Assembly (NCBI GenBank): GCA_035554115.1
Contig: DATMIW010000046.1
Span: 7,582-71,581 of the forward strand
Length of the DNA: 64,000 nt
Direction of reading: 5' to 3'
Origin: CAXTSE01 sp035554115
GTDB taxonomy: Bacteria; Actinomycetota; Actinomycetes; Actinomycetales; Microbacteriaceae
Shown: positions 26,342 through 35,614 of the stretch, piece after piece
Layout of the letters: every line of letters begins with the position of its first letter
Position numbering within the stretch: the first letter of the stretch is position 1
The notes under the pieces: model-generated
Seen by the model: the letters and a program-made list of their open reading frames with translations, nothing else
The model's database searches: none
What the model was told of the DNA's origin: nothing
Translations under genes and position numbers: made by a program

Positions 26342-27592
26342 ATGACGATCGTCGACCCGGTGGGCGAAAGCCCCTCCACCCCCGATTCGCCGTGGCCGGT
26401 GGCTGTCGTCGCCGTCAAGATCAAGGGCTATATCGATCGCCTGGGCACTGTGTGGGCAGACGGAGAGATCACCCAATGGGGCAAATCGGGCGGCAATGTC
26501 TACGGCAAGTTGAAAGATGTCGATGCCGATGTGACGGTCAGCTTCACGATCTGGTCGTCGACTCTCGCCAAACTTTCGGGCGAGTTCGCGCCCGGAGACC
26601 GCGTACTCGCGCTGCTCAAACCCAACTTTTGGCCGCGCGGCGGCACCCTCACGATGCAGGTATACGAGCTGCGGCATGTGGGGGTTGGCGATCTGCTCGA
26701 ACGGCTCGAGAAGCTACGACGCACTTTGGCCGCCGAGGGCCTGTTCGACCCTGCTCGCAAAAAACAGCTGCCGTTCCTCCCCGGCTGCATTGGCCTCATC
26801 ACGGGCAAGGATTCCGACGCAGAGAAAGATGTCCTGCGCAATGCACAGCTGCGCTGGCCCCAGGTGAGCTTCCGGGTCCGCCACGCGGCCGTTCAGGGTG
26901 ATAGGGCCGCCGCCGACGTCACCGCCGCAATCCGCGAACTCGATGCCGACCCGTCTGTCGACGTCATCATCGTTGCGCGAGGTGGCGGCGATTTTCAGAA
27001 CCTCCTGACTTTCAGCGACGAACAGCTGGTGCGCACAGCCGCCGCCTGTCAGACGCCCCTGGTCAGTGCGATCGGCCACGAGGCCGACCGCCCGCTACTC
27101 GACGAGGTCGCCGACCTGCGTGCATCAACCCCCACCGATGCGGCGAAGCGTGTGGTACCCGATCTCGCCGAGGAGTTGGCGCGCGTCGGCCAGGCGCGGG
27201 CGCGCATCCTGTCCCGGGTGACGTCATTCATCACACATGAGATGGATCGCCTCGGGCAGCTTCGGTCGCGGCCGGCGCTCGCCGACCCCGGCTCGCTTAT
27301 CGATCGCCGTTCCGAAGAGCTGACCCGGTGGGTCGCCCGCGGCTCCGAACTGATGGACTACCGGATCGAGCGCTCCGAACGTGGGCTTGCCGAGCTGACC
27401 GGTCAGTTGCGCGCCCTCTCCCCCCAGCGCACTCTCGAGCGCGGCTATGCCATCGCCCACCTCGACGACGGCCGGATCGCCCGCTCGGTAACGGATGCGG
27501 CACCCGGAGCCTCCCTCCTCCTCACCCTCTCCGACGGAACGCTTTCCACCACGGTGGCGGACGCAGATCCCACCATCAGTAGCCCCGGCTAG
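26342..27592 (+). CDS. xseA: Exodeoxyribonuclease VII large subunit
   Basis: A 416-residue large subunit of exonuclease VII, which degrades single-stranded DNA with XseB. The N-terminal OB fold (WADGEITQWGKSGGNVYGKL) is followed by the catalytic domain with GLITGKDSDAEKDVL, VIIVARGGGDFQNL and SAIGHEADRPLLD, then DLRASTPTDAAKRVVPD. Start ATG 26342: TACCCT (26330-26335) lies 6 nt before it, so translation is probably leaderless; the in-frame earlier reading to 26297 is dropped. First gene of a coupled chain running to fumC. Confidence 0.97.
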   Translation: MTIVDPVGESPSTPDSPWPVAVVAVKIKGYIDRLGTVWADGEITQWGKSGGNVYGKLKDVDADVTVSFTIWSSTLAKLSGEFAPGDRVLALLKPNFWPRGGTLTMQVYELRHVGVGDLLERLEKLRRTLAAEGLFDPARKKQLPFLPGCIGLITGKDSDAEKDVLRNAQLRWPQVSFRVRHAAVQGDRAAADVTAAIRELDADPSVDVIIVARGGGDFQNLLTFSDEQLVRTAAACQTPLVSAIGHEADRPLLDEVADLRASTPTDAAKRVVPDLAEELARVGQARARILSRVTSFITHEMDRLGQLRSRPALADPGSLIDRRSEELTRWVARGSELMDYRIERSERGLAELTGQLRALSPQRTLERGYAIAHLDDGRIARSVTDAAPGASLLLTLSDGTLSTTVADADPTISSPG

Positions 27593-27602
27593 ACTCGCTT
27601 TC

Positions 27603-27857
27603 GTGCCCGCTGCACCCGAATCCTCGTCTCCCGCCGTCGCCGACCTCAGCTATGAGCAGGCCCGCGACGAGCTCGTCCGCGTGGTCGCCGACCTCGAGCA
27701 AGGCGCCGCGACCCTCGAAGACTCCCTCGCCTTGTGGGAGCGCGGCGAAGCCCTCGCCGCGAGATGCGAGGAGTGGTTGCTGGGCGCAAAGGCACGGCTC
27801 GAAGCTGCCCGTAGCGCCGCCGCTGCCGGTGCCGAGGCCGCCGGCACCGACTCATGA
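27603..27857 (+). CDS. xseB: Exodeoxyribonuclease VII small subunit
   Basis: An 84-residue XseB with the usual helical hairpin, SYEQARDELVRVVADLEQGAATLEDSLALWERGEALAARC (shown by its key residues Y16, E18, L31 and W40 region), ending in an Ala-rich tail. Start GTG 27603, 10 bp after xseA; TAGACT at 27590-27595, overlapping the xseA stop, is 7 nt upstream, so an internal leaderless promoter is possible. Its TGA overlaps the next ATG (ATGA). Confidence 0.93.
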   Translation: MPAAPESSSPAVADLSYEQARDELVRVVADLEQGAATLEDSLALWERGEALAARCEEWLLGAKARLEAARSAAAAGAEAAGTDS

Positions 27858-28510
27858 GTCCGCGGAGCGCTGGCACCGACCCTGAAAGCGGTCGCCCTAT
27901 CGTCGCCGAACTTGGTCGGCCCGAGACACCGCAAGAGACGATGGACCGCAAAGCGGCCAGCAGCTTGGCGCATCGTCGCAACCAGACCACCCTCAACCTC
28001 GTGCTCGCCCTGGCCGCTTCAATCGCGGTTGTCGTGCTCCTCGTGTTCGTCGTCGTGCGTCCCGCGCCCGAACCCGCCGACCCCATTGACTACGCCGCAG
28101 TTGCGGCCGACGCACAAGGCTCGGTGACTGTTCCTTTGATCGCGCCCGTGCTGCCCGACGGCTGGACAGCCAATCGTGCCGAGCTCTCCTCTGGCAACGG
28201 TGACGGTGTGACGGCCTGGCGCATCGGCTTCCTGACCCCCGCGGGCGACTACATCGCTCTCGACCAGGGCGTTGACGCCAACCCGAGCTGGGTTTCTGGC
28301 GCGCTCGATCACGCGCGCTCCACGGGTTCGACGACGATCGAGGGTCACAGGTGGTCGGTGTACGACCGTCGCACTGCGGACGATCCGGGCAACAACGCCT
28401 ACGCACTCGTCACCGAGGCGAATGGCTCGACAGTGGTGCTGTCGGGCACGGCATCCGATGCCGAGTTCGGGACCCTCGCGGCATCCGTCGCGGCGGAGCT
28501 CGATTCATGA
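27854..28510 (+). CDS. DUF4245 membrane-anchored protein
   Basis: A 218-residue actinobacterial DUF4245 protein. A charged N-terminal cytoplasmic stretch with RRNQTTLNL is followed by one membrane helix (about residues 48-68) and an extracytoplasmic domain with APVLPDGWTANRAEL and TPAGDYIALDQG. Function unknown. It overlaps xseB and the carbonic anhydrase gene by 4 nt each, and DUF4245 commonly sits between xseAB and fumC or glpX in actinobacteria. Confidence 0.88.
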   Translation: MSPRSAGTDPESGRPIVAELGRPETPQETMDRKAASSLAHRRNQTTLNLVLALAASIAVVVLLVFVVVRPAPEPADPIDYAAVAADAQGSVTVPLIAPVLPDGWTANRAELSSGNGDGVTAWRIGFLTPAGDYIALDQGVDANPSWVSGALDHARSTGSTTIEGHRWSVYDRRTADDPGNNAYALVTEANGSTVVLSGTASDAEFGTLAASVAAELDS

Positions 28511-29199
28511 GCGAGGCGAAGCGGACCCGCACTCCGAACGAGGTGTGGCACGAAATGGTGCGAGGCAACGCCCGGTTTATCGCGGGCGAGCCCAAGCATC
28601 CGCGTCAAGACGTTGAGCATCGCGAGCAGCTCGCACACGCACAGGCCCCGCATGCAGCGCTGTTTGGCTGCAGCGATTCGCGGCTCGCCGCAGAAATCAT
28701 CTTCGACAACGGTCTGGGCGACCTGTTCGTGGTCCGCAACGCGGGGCAGGTGATCTCCGACTCGGTGATCGGTTCGCTCGAATACGCCGTCGCGGTTTTG
28801 CAGGTGCCGCTCATCTTGGTGCTGGGTCACGATGAATGCGGTGCTGTGCGTGCCGCGATCGATACCCACAACCCCGACGCCGCCCCGCTGCCCCCGCATA
28901 TTGCATCGCTTATTGCCCCTATCGTGCCGGCTGTCGAACGTGCGAAAGCGGTCGACGGCGCCGTCGACGCGATGGAAGTCGGCCGCGAGCATCTGCGCGA
29001 TACCGTCGCCGAATTGCTGCAGGGCTCGGAGCTCATCTCCGAAGCAATTGCCGCCGGTACGCTGGCAGTCATCGGAGCGAACTACCGGCTCAGCGAGGGT
29101 CGTGTCGTGCCCGATGTGGTCATCGGAGCCGTCTCCCTCGACGACGCCCCCTCATCTCCCTCTCCGCTTCGCCCCGGTCAGAAAGGCCCTACGCAGTGA
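28507..29199 (+). CDS. Beta-carbonic anhydrase
   Basis: A 230-residue beta-class carbonic anhydrase (CO2 hydration to bicarbonate). Zinc ligands are the Cys in ALFGCSDSR, the His and Cys in GHDECGAV; the Asp-Arg dyad is in CSDSR. The start ATG 28507 overlaps the DUF4245 stop (ATGA); the longer in-frame reading to 28351 lies inside DUF4245. Its last codons overlap the GTG start of fumC (GTGA). Confidence 0.96.
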   Translation: MSEAKRTRTPNEVWHEMVRGNARFIAGEPKHPRQDVEHREQLAHAQAPHAALFGCSDSRLAAEIIFDNGLGDLFVVRNAGQVISDSVIGSLEYAVAVLQVPLILVLGHDECGAVRAAIDTHNPDAAPLPPHIASLIAPIVPAVERAKAVDGAVDAMEVGREHLRDTVAELLQGSELISEAIAAGTLAVIGANYRLSEGRVVPDVVIGAVSLDDAPSSPSPLRPGQKGPTQ

Positions 29200-30590
29200 A
29201 TACCCCGGAATTCCGCATCGAACACGACACCATGGGCGAGGTGCGGGTTCCCGCCACCGCCCTGTACAGCGCGCAGACGCAACGCGCCGTCGAGAACTTC
29301 CCGATCTCAGGGTCGGGCCTTGAGGCCGCTCAGATCGTGGCGCTCGCGCGGGTCAAGCGCGCCGCCGCAATCGTCAACAAAGAGCTGGGCATTCTGCCCG
29401 CCGACATTGCTGATGCGATCGTGGTCGCCGCCGACCAGATCATTGCCGGATCACACCACGACCAGTTCCCGGTCGACACCTACCAAACGGGATCGGGCAC
29501 CAGCTCGAACATGAACATGAACGAGGTGCTCGCGACCCTCGCCAGCACCGCGCGTGGCTCGGCGGTTCACCCCAACGACCACGTGAACGCCTCGCAGTCG
29601 TCGAACGATGTGTTCCCGACGTCGGTGCATGTCGCCGTCACGGGCGCCCTGCTCTCCGACCTCATCCCCGCCCTCGACCACCTCGCCCTCGCCCTCGAGG
29701 CCAAGGCCGAGCTGTGGAAGGGTGCCGTCAAGTCCGGTCGCACCCATCTGATGGATGCGACGCCTGTCACCCTGGGCCAAGAATTCGGCGGATACGCGCG
29801 GCAGATCCGTCTCGGCATCGCCCGCATCGAATCCGCTCTCCCCCGTGTCGCCGAAGTACCGCTCGGCGGGACCGCCGTCGGAACGGGCATCAACACGCCC
29901 GTCGGGTTCCCGCAAAAGGTCATTGCCGTGCTCGCCGAATCGTCGGGCCTGCCCATTACCGAAGCCCTCGACCACTTCGAAGCGCAGGGCGCACGCGATG
30001 GACTCGTCGAAGCCTCGGGCGCGCTGCGCACGATCGCCGTGTCGCTCACCAAGATCTGCAACGACCTTCGCTGGATGGGCTCCGGCCCCAACACCGGGCT
30101 TGGCGAACTGCACATCCCCGATCTGCAGCCCGGGTCGTCGATCATGCCCGGCAAGGTCAACCCCGTCATCCCGGAAGCCGTGATCATGGTCGGGGCACGC
30201 GTTATCGGCAACGACGCGACGATCGCGTGGGCGGGGGCGACCGGATCCTTCGAACTCAACGTCGCGATCCCGGTTATGGGCACGGCGCTTCTCGAATCGA
30301 TCCGCCTGCTCGCCAACTCGAGCCGCCTGCTGGCCGACAAGACCGTCGACGGCCTCGAGGCAAACCTCGAGCGCGCACGCGCCTTCGCCGAATCGTCGCC
30401 GTCGATCGTCACGCCGCTCAACAAATTGATCGGCTACGAGAGCGCCGCAAAGATCGCGAAGCACTCGGTGAAGCAGGGCATCACCGTGCGCGAAGCCGTC
30501 ATCGACCTCGGCTTTGTCGAACGCGGCGAGGTCACCGAGGCACAGCTCGACTCCGCCCTCGACGTCCTGTCAATGACGCACCCCGGCTAG
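29196..30590 (+). CDS. fumC: Fumarate hydratase, class II
   Basis: A 464-residue class II fumarase (fumarate to malate, TCA cycle). It begins FRIEHDTMGEVRVPATALY and has QTGSGTSSNMNMNEVLA, HPNDHVNASQSSNDVFPT, GRTHLMDATPV and the family signature GSSIMPGKVNP with the catalytic Ser loop. GTG 29196 was chosen over far upstream in-frame starts because AAAGG precedes it and the N-terminus fits the family; its GTGA overlaps the carbonic anhydrase stop. Confidence 0.97.
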   Translation: MNTPEFRIEHDTMGEVRVPATALYSAQTQRAVENFPISGSGLEAAQIVALARVKRAAAIVNKELGILPADIADAIVVAADQIIAGSHHDQFPVDTYQTGSGTSSNMNMNEVLATLASTARGSAVHPNDHVNASQSSNDVFPTSVHVAVTGALLSDLIPALDHLALALEAKAELWKGAVKSGRTHLMDATPVTLGQEFGGYARQIRLGIARIESALPRVAEVPLGGTAVGTGINTPVGFPQKVIAVLAESSGLPITEALDHFEAQGARDGLVEASGALRTIAVSLTKICNDLRWMGSGPNTGLGELHIPDLQPGSSIMPGKVNPVIPEAVIMVGARVIGNDATIAWAGATGSFELNVAIPVMGTALLESIRLLANSSRLLADKTVDGLEANLERARAFAESSPSIVTPLNKLIGYESAAKIAKHSVKQGITVREAVIDLGFVERGEVTEAQLDSALDVLSMTHPG

Positions 30591-30644
30591 GCAGACCACC
30601 CCACCTTCAGGGGCCTCCACACGCGAGCCCGCTAGCGTAAAACA

Positions 30645-31319
30645 ATGCGCGTCCTCAGCTACAACCTCGAAAAGAACAAGGCCGTCGGCGAGCTCCTCGA
30701 GCTGACCGAGAAATTCGACCTCGACGTGTTGTGCCTGCAGGAGTGCGAATCGCTCAGCCTGCCCAACGAACTCGGCAAGATGCACCTTGCCGACGCGACA
30801 GCAGCGAACCGCCTTGGGCTCGCGATCTACTACCGACGCGACCGCTACACCTCAGTGGCCACCAAGGCGTTCGCGCTCAAGAAGTCGCTGCATGACCGGA
30901 TCGCAAAACCGGCCCACGAGCGCCTGCTCGCCTGCCGACTCCGCGACCTCGCCACAACGCAGGAGTTCACGGTCGCGTCATTTCACGCCTCCCCTTTGAC
31001 AGCGCTCAATTCACTCCGCCGGGCGCAGATCGCCCTCGCGCACGAACAAATCGCCGCATTCGGACCGGGGCTGCCCGAACTCATGGTGGGCGACTACAAC
31101 TATCCGATGTTCAAGAACCGCCTCAGCGCCCGCGTGGGCAAGACCGGCCACGATCTCACGCTCAGCGACGGCCGCACCTACACGCGCTACAAGTTCGTGC
31201 GTGGCCACTTCGACTTCGCGACCTCGATCGGCATGCAGATTCACAGCGTCGAGACACTCCCGCAGGGCGGCTCAGACCACCTGCCCATCCTCGTCACGGC
31301 AACGGTCGGGCTCGCGTAA
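30645..31319 (+). CDS. Endonuclease/exonuclease/phosphatase-family protein
   Basis: A 224-residue EEP-fold hydrolase. VLSYNLEKNK (metal-site Asn), CLQECES (metal Glu), VGDYNYP (Asp and Asn) and the C-terminal GGSDHLPIL (Asp-His pair) are the catalytic landmarks, so it should be active as a metal-dependent nuclease or phosphodiesterase; the substrate is unknown. TAGCGT (30633-30638) lies 6 nt before ATG 30645 with no ribosome binding site, suggesting its own leaderless promoter rather than read-through from fumC. Confidence 0.88.
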   Translation: MRVLSYNLEKNKAVGELLELTEKFDLDVLCLQECESLSLPNELGKMHLADATAANRLGLAIYYRRDRYTSVATKAFALKKSLHDRIAKPAHERLLACRLRDLATTQEFTVASFHASPLTALNSLRRAQIALAHEQIAAFGPGLPELMVGDYNYPMFKNRLSARVGKTGHDLTLSDGRTYTRYKFVRGHFDFATSIGMQIHSVETLPQGGSDHLPILVTATVGLA

Positions 31320-31330
31320 GCCCACCGCCG

Positions 31331-32683
31331 CTAGGCCAGCTCGTTCGACTCCAGCATCTCGGTGACGAGCGCGGCAATCGCGGACCGCTCCGACCGCGTC
31401 AGAGTGATGTGGGCGAACAGTGGATGCCCCTTCAGCGTCTCGATGACCGACGCGACCCCGTCGTGTCGCCCCACCCGTAGATTGTCGCGCTGAGCGACAT
31501 CGTGAGTCAGCACAACCCGCGAGTTCTGACCGATACGCGACAACACGGTCAGCAGCACGTTCCGCTCGAGCGACTGCGCCTCATCCACAATCACGAAGGC
31601 GTCGTGCAGCGAGCGCCCGCGGATGTGCGTAAGCGGCAGAACCTCGAGGATGCCGCGCTCCACCACCTCTTCGAGCACGTTCTCGCTGACCAGGGCACCC
31701 AGGGTGTCGAACACCGCCTGGCCCCACGGATTCATCTTCTCGTCCTTGTCGCCGGGCAGGTAGCCCAGCTCCTGGCCGCCGACCGCATACAGCGGACGGA
31801 ACACCATGATCTTGCGGTGCTGCTGCTTTTCGAGCACCGCCTCCAGGCCTGCGCACAGGGCCAGGGCGCTCTTGCCGGTGCCTGCGCGGCCACCCAGCGA
31901 CACAATCCCGATCTCAGGGTCGAGCAGCAGGTCGATCGCGAGACGCTGCTCGGCACTGCGACCGTGCAAACCGAAAACGTCCCGGTCGCCGCGAACGACT
32001 TTCAGCTCGCCCTTCGAAATCACCCGGCCGAGAGCCGAGCCGCGATCCGAATGGATGACGAGGCTGGTATTGATCGGCAGGTCCTGCACCTGACGGCTCG
32101 AGATCACATCTGCGTCATACAGATCGGCCATCTGCTCGCTCGACACCGTAATGTCGGCCATTCCCGTGTAGCCGGAGTCGACGGCGAGTTCTGCACGGTA
32201 CTCCTCGGCCGCGAGACCAATGGATGCCGCCTTCACCCGCAGCGGAAGGTCCTTCGAGACGACCACGACATCCAGGCCGTCGTTAGAGAGGTTGAGGGCC
32301 ACCGCGAGAATCCGCGAATCGTTGTCGCCGAGCTGCAAGCCGGACGGCAGCACCGACATATTGGAATGATTGAGCTCAACCCGCAGCGAGCCGCCGCCCT
32401 CGGTGGCGATCGGGAAATCGAGGCGGTCGTGTTGGATGCGCAGCTCGTCGAGATTACGTAACGACTGTCGCGCGAAATAGCCAATCTCGGGATCGTGGCG
32501 TTTCGCCTCCAGCTCGGTCACAACAACGACCGGCAGCACCACCGCGTGTTCGGCGAAGCGGAATATCGCCTTCGGATCGCTCAGCAGAACGGAGGTGTCG
32601 AGCACATAGGTGCGCTCCCCCTGCCTCTGCTTCGACGGCGTTGCCGTGGTGGTGGACTGCTGAGGCTGGGAAATCGCGGGCAT
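31331..32683 (-). CDS. PhoH-family ATPase with N-terminal PIN domain
   Basis: A 450-residue PIN-PhoH fusion (YlaK/PhoH2 type), a putative RNA helicase/ribonuclease. The PIN domain starts TYVLDTSVLLSDP with acidic residues continuing in VVVVTELEAKRHD. The PhoH ATPase follows from about residue 240 with Walker A GRAGTGKSALAL and Walker B FVIVDEAQSL. Start taken as ATG 32683 because GGAG lies 5 nt upstream; an in-frame GTG at 32689 overlaps that site. It stands alone on the minus strand behind uppS. Confidence 0.93.
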   Translation of the reverse strand: MPAISQPQQSTTTATPSKQRQGERTYVLDTSVLLSDPKAIFRFAEHAVVLPVVVVTELEAKRHDPEIGYFARQSLRNLDELRIQHDRLDFPIATEGGGSLRVELNHSNMSVLPSGLQLGDNDSRILAVALNLSNDGLDVVVVSKDLPLRVKAASIGLAAEEYRAELAVDSGYTGMADITVSSEQMADLYDADVISSRQVQDLPINTSLVIHSDRGSALGRVISKGELKVVRGDRDVFGLHGRSAEQRLAIDLLLDPEIGIVSLGGRAGTGKSALALCAGLEAVLEKQQHRKIMVFRPLYAVGGQELGYLPGDKDEKMNPWGQAVFDTLGALVSENVLEEVVERGILEVLPLTHIRGRSLHDAFVIVDEAQSLERNVLLTVLSRIGQNSRVVLTHDVAQRDNLRVGRHDGVASVIETLKGHPLFAHITLTRSERSAIAALVTEMLESNELA

Positions 32684-32877
32684 TGCCACTCCATCCCCGA
32701 GTGGCGCATGGCCACCCGGCTTCTGCTCCAGAACGGCCGGTGTGGCTCAACGGATGCGAACTTACGTGGCCGCTCCGATCAGACGCCCTGTCTGATGAAG
32801 TTGACGCTACGTCGTGTCAGGCGCGCTGCCGGTGCACGACACGCGCGGCAGATGTCGGCGAGGTAAATTCCCCGCGA

Positions 32878-32897
32878 CGGTAGCAAGCCAGCTACCG
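32878..32897 (-). terminator. Hairpin at the uppS stop codon
   Basis: CGGTAGC, 6-nt loop, GCTACCG: a 7-bp stem that includes the uppS stop codon. No T tract. The rest of 32684-32877 (about 190 bp) holds the presumed phoH promoter region and a second small inverted repeat (ATCAGAC/GTCTGAT, 32778-32796); no gene is seen. Confidence 0.45.
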
Positions 32898-33683
32898 GCC
32901 CCAGCGGCGCTCACGGGTCGCGAAGGTGCGCAGCGCGCGGAGGAAGTCGACTTGGCGCAGATCAGGGCCGAGCGCCTCGACGAAATAGAACTCGCTGTGG
33001 GCGCTCTGCCACAGCATGAAGTCGCTCAGGCGCTGCTCTCCCGACGTCCGGATGATGAGGTCCGGATCCGGCTGCCCCTGCGTATACAAATTCTCGGCAA
33101 TCAACTCGGGCGTCAGGATCTCGGCGAGGTCGTCGATAGTTCCCCCGCCTCGCCCGTGGGTGGCCACGATCTTGCGCATCGCATCGGCGATCTCGCGCCG
33201 GCCGCCGTATCCGACGGCAAGGTTGACGTGAAGTCCCGTGTTACCCGCTGTGCGTTCTTCGGCCGAGCGCAGACCGTCGACGAGGGTCTGCGGCAGGGCG
33301 TCGGTCGTGCCGACATGCTGGATGCGCCAGTCCGCCGCGCGTGAGAGCCCGTCGGCCAGATCGGTGATGATCTCGAACAGCTGGTCCAACTCATCCGTTG
33401 GCCGACCACCGAGGTTGTCGGTCGACAGTAAATAGATGGTGACAACTCGGATGCCCAGCTCATCGCACCAGCCCAGAAACTCGCGCATTTTCTCGGCGCC
33501 TGCCCGGTGTCCGTGGGCGGCGGTCTCAAGTGCCCGTTCGCGCGCCCAGCGACGGTTGCCGTCGATGATCATGGCGACGTGGTGAGGCAAAGGGGCGCTG
33601 AGGAGGCTGCGGCGCAGACGGGCCTGATACAGCCGATACAGGAGTCCGGATCCGCCCGAACTACCACCGTCACCCTCGCGCAC
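32892..33683 (-). CDS. uppS: Isoprenyl transferase (undecaprenyl-type diphosphate synthase)
   Basis: A 263-residue cis-prenyltransferase that makes the polyprenyl carrier for cell-wall synthesis. Hallmarks are HVAMIIDGNRRWARE (catalytic Asp), the HGHRAGAE loop, YLLSTDNLGGRP, LAVGYGGRREI and the C-terminal DLIIRTSGEQRLSDFMLWQ. Start GTG 33683 has TAGCGT (33690-33695) 6 nt upstream, consistent with a leaderless message. The 31 residues before the conserved HHVAMI are a usual actinobacterial extension. Confidence 0.96.
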   Translation of the reverse strand: MREGDGGSSGGSGLLYRLYQARLRRSLLSAPLPHHVAMIIDGNRRWARERALETAAHGHRAGAEKMREFLGWCDELGIRVVTIYLLSTDNLGGRPTDELDQLFEIITDLADGLSRAADWRIQHVGTTDALPQTLVDGLRSAEERTAGNTGLHVNLAVGYGGRREIADAMRKIVATHGRGGGTIDDLAEILTPELIAENLYTQGQPDPDLIIRTSGEQRLSDFMLWQSAHSEFYFVEALGPDLRQVDFLRALRTFATRERRWGR

Positions 33684-33777
33684 AGAGCCACGCTAGTGCA
33701 CACGCCTGGCGCATTCCCGCGAGCCTGCCCGCGGCACTCCCAGGTCGCTGTCTGGATGTCCGCCATAGGATCGCCGC

Positions 33778-34521
33778 ATGAGCGCCGCGAAGAAGCCGAA
33801 AGCCACCCCCCTTGCCCAGGTGGTCGACGATGCGGCCGATCTGCACCTTCCCCTGCTCGACGATGCGATCGAACTCGCGGCAGAGAGGAAGCCAAGCTGG
33901 CGCGGATGGATCCACGCAGGAACCTTCCCGCTCGCGATTGCCGCGGGGATCGTGCTCATCGTGCTTGCAGATGGCGCGGCAGCCAAAGCGAGCTCAGCAA
34001 TCTTCATGGCCACGTCGCTTCTGCTGTTCGGGATTTCCGCTATCTATCACCGTTTCAACTGGAAGCCGTCGACCAAGGCCGTCTTCCGGCGTCTCGACCA
34101 CTCCAACATCTTCTTGCTCATCGCCGGCACCTACACCCCGCTCGCCGTCAACGCCCTCGAGTTCCCGAAGAACGTGATCATGCTGTCCGTTATCTGGGGC
34201 GGGGCAACGATCGGCATCCTGTCGCGGATCTTCTGGCTCAAGGCGCCGCGATGGTCGTATGTCGTTCTGTACATCGCTCTCGGGTGGGCGGCCGTCATCT
34301 ATATGGCCGACTTGTTCAGCGCAAACCCGGCCACGATGATCCTCGTCATCATCGGCGGCGTCTCGTACACGGTCGGCGCGCTGTTCTACGCCTTCAAGCG
34401 ACCGAATCCGATCCCGGGAACCTTCGGATTCCATGAAATGTTCCACTCGTGCACGGTTATCGCCTTCATGTGCCACTGGACGGCGATCCTGGTGCTCGTG
34501 ATGAACCCGCCCGTGCTGTAG
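33778..34521 (+). CDS. trhA: Hemolysin III/PAQR-family membrane protein
   Basis: A 247-residue seven-helix protein of the hemolysin III (TrhA/YqfA) family. Metal-site residues of PAQR proteins are seen in SAIYHRFNWKPSTKAVFRRLDHSNIF and in FGFHEMFHSCTV. The role in bacteria is membrane fluidity or lipid homeostasis rather than hemolysis. TAGGAT (33766-33771) lies 6 nt before ATG 33778, again a leaderless layout. Divergent from uppS across 94 bp. Confidence 0.92.
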   Translation: MSAAKKPKATPLAQVVDDAADLHLPLLDDAIELAAERKPSWRGWIHAGTFPLAIAAGIVLIVLADGAAAKASSAIFMATSLLLFGISAIYHRFNWKPSTKAVFRRLDHSNIFLLIAGTYTPLAVNALEFPKNVIMLSVIWGGATIGILSRIFWLKAPRWSYVVLYIALGWAAVIYMADLFSANPATMILVIIGGVSYTVGALFYAFKRPNPIPGTFGFHEMFHSCTVIAFMCHWTAILVLVMNPPVL

Positions 34522-34573
34522 CCCTGATGGCCTCACAAAAGCTCGGGCCGTCACGGACGATGGGAGCAAGCGA

Positions 34574-35614
34574 ATGAATGGACCAGAGACAACCGCCGAC
34601 ATGACGGGGCGACATGGGGGCGAGCCTTCTGTTGCGCTCGTCGGCGCGGGACGTATGGGGCGGGGTATGGCGGTCGCCATCGCGTTCGCCGGAATTCCGG
34701 TCGCCCTCATCGATGTCAAGCGGCGGACACCGGAAGAACTCGACAGCATGCGGGAATCTGCGATCGCTGAGATCGACGGGCACCTTCGTGCGCTGGTGCG
34801 GCTCGGCGCCCTGCCGGACGACAGGCTCGCCGAGGTGGCGAACCGCGTGCAGGTCATCGGGCGCTCCGAGGCGTCGGCGGCTCTGGCGGCCGCCGACATC
34901 GTGTTCGAGGGGGCGAGTGAAACCCTCGACGCGAAACGGGAGGTGTTTCAGTTCATCAATGAACACGTCGACGACGACGCCGTTATCGCGTCGACAACGT
35001 CGACGATCATCTCCACCGATCTCGCGCAGCTCCTCGCTAAACCCGAGCGGTTTCTCAACGCGCATTGGCTGAACCCGGCGTTCCTCATGCCCATCGTCGA
35101 AGTGTCACCGCATCCCGGCACAGATCCCGCTGCCGTGGATCGGATCGACGCGTTCCTCCGCCTCGTCGGCAAGCACCCGATCCGAGTGGCGCCGACTGCG
35201 GGATACATCGTCCCGAGGCTCCAGGCGCTCATCTTCAATGAAGCCGCGAGAATGATCGACGATGGAGTCGCGACTCCTGCCGAGATCGACGAAGCCGTCC
35301 GATTGGGTTTCGGCTTCCGCTTCGCCACTGTCGGGCCACTGGAATTCATCGACATCAGTGGACTCGAAATGGTCAAGTACGCCAGCGGTCACCTCAGCGA
35401 AGCACTCGGAGAGCGCTTCCAGGTCGCACCGGCCGTCGAGACCCGCATCGCAGACGGCCGCCTCGGCATCCGCAGCGGCACCGGGTTCTATCCATGGGCC
35501 GACGGAGCAGATAACGGCCTCGTCGAGGGAATGATCACACGGCAATACGCCCTGCTGGAACTCCTGGGCGTCGCGCCTCAGTTCGACGGCGCTCGTCGCG
35601 AAACGCGAGATTAG
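34574..35614 (+). CDS. 3-hydroxyacyl-CoA dehydrogenase-like oxidoreductase
   Basis: A 346-residue NAD-dependent dehydrogenase with Rossmann loop SVALVGAGRMGRGMAVAIAF and the family's AHWLNPAFLMPIVEVSP (catalytic His region) and GKHPIRVAPTAGYIVPRL. It resembles 3-hydroxybutyryl-CoA dehydrogenase, but no thiolase or enoyl-CoA hydratase is adjacent, so the substrate is open. Its TAG overlaps the TAA of the convergent small membrane gene (shared bases 35611-35614). Confidence 0.85.
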   Translation: MNGPETTADMTGRHGGEPSVALVGAGRMGRGMAVAIAFAGIPVALIDVKRRTPEELDSMRESAIAEIDGHLRALVRLGALPDDRLAEVANRVQVIGRSEASAALAAADIVFEGASETLDAKREVFQFINEHVDDDAVIASTTSTIISTDLAQLLAKPERFLNAHWLNPAFLMPIVEVSPHPGTDPAAVDRIDAFLRLVGKHPIRVAPTAGYIVPRLQALIFNEAARMIDDGVATPAEIDEAVRLGFGFRFATVGPLEFIDISGLEMVKYASGHLSEALGERFQVAPAVETRIADGRLGIRSGTGFYPWADGADNGLVEGMITRQYALLELLGVAPQFDGARRETRD

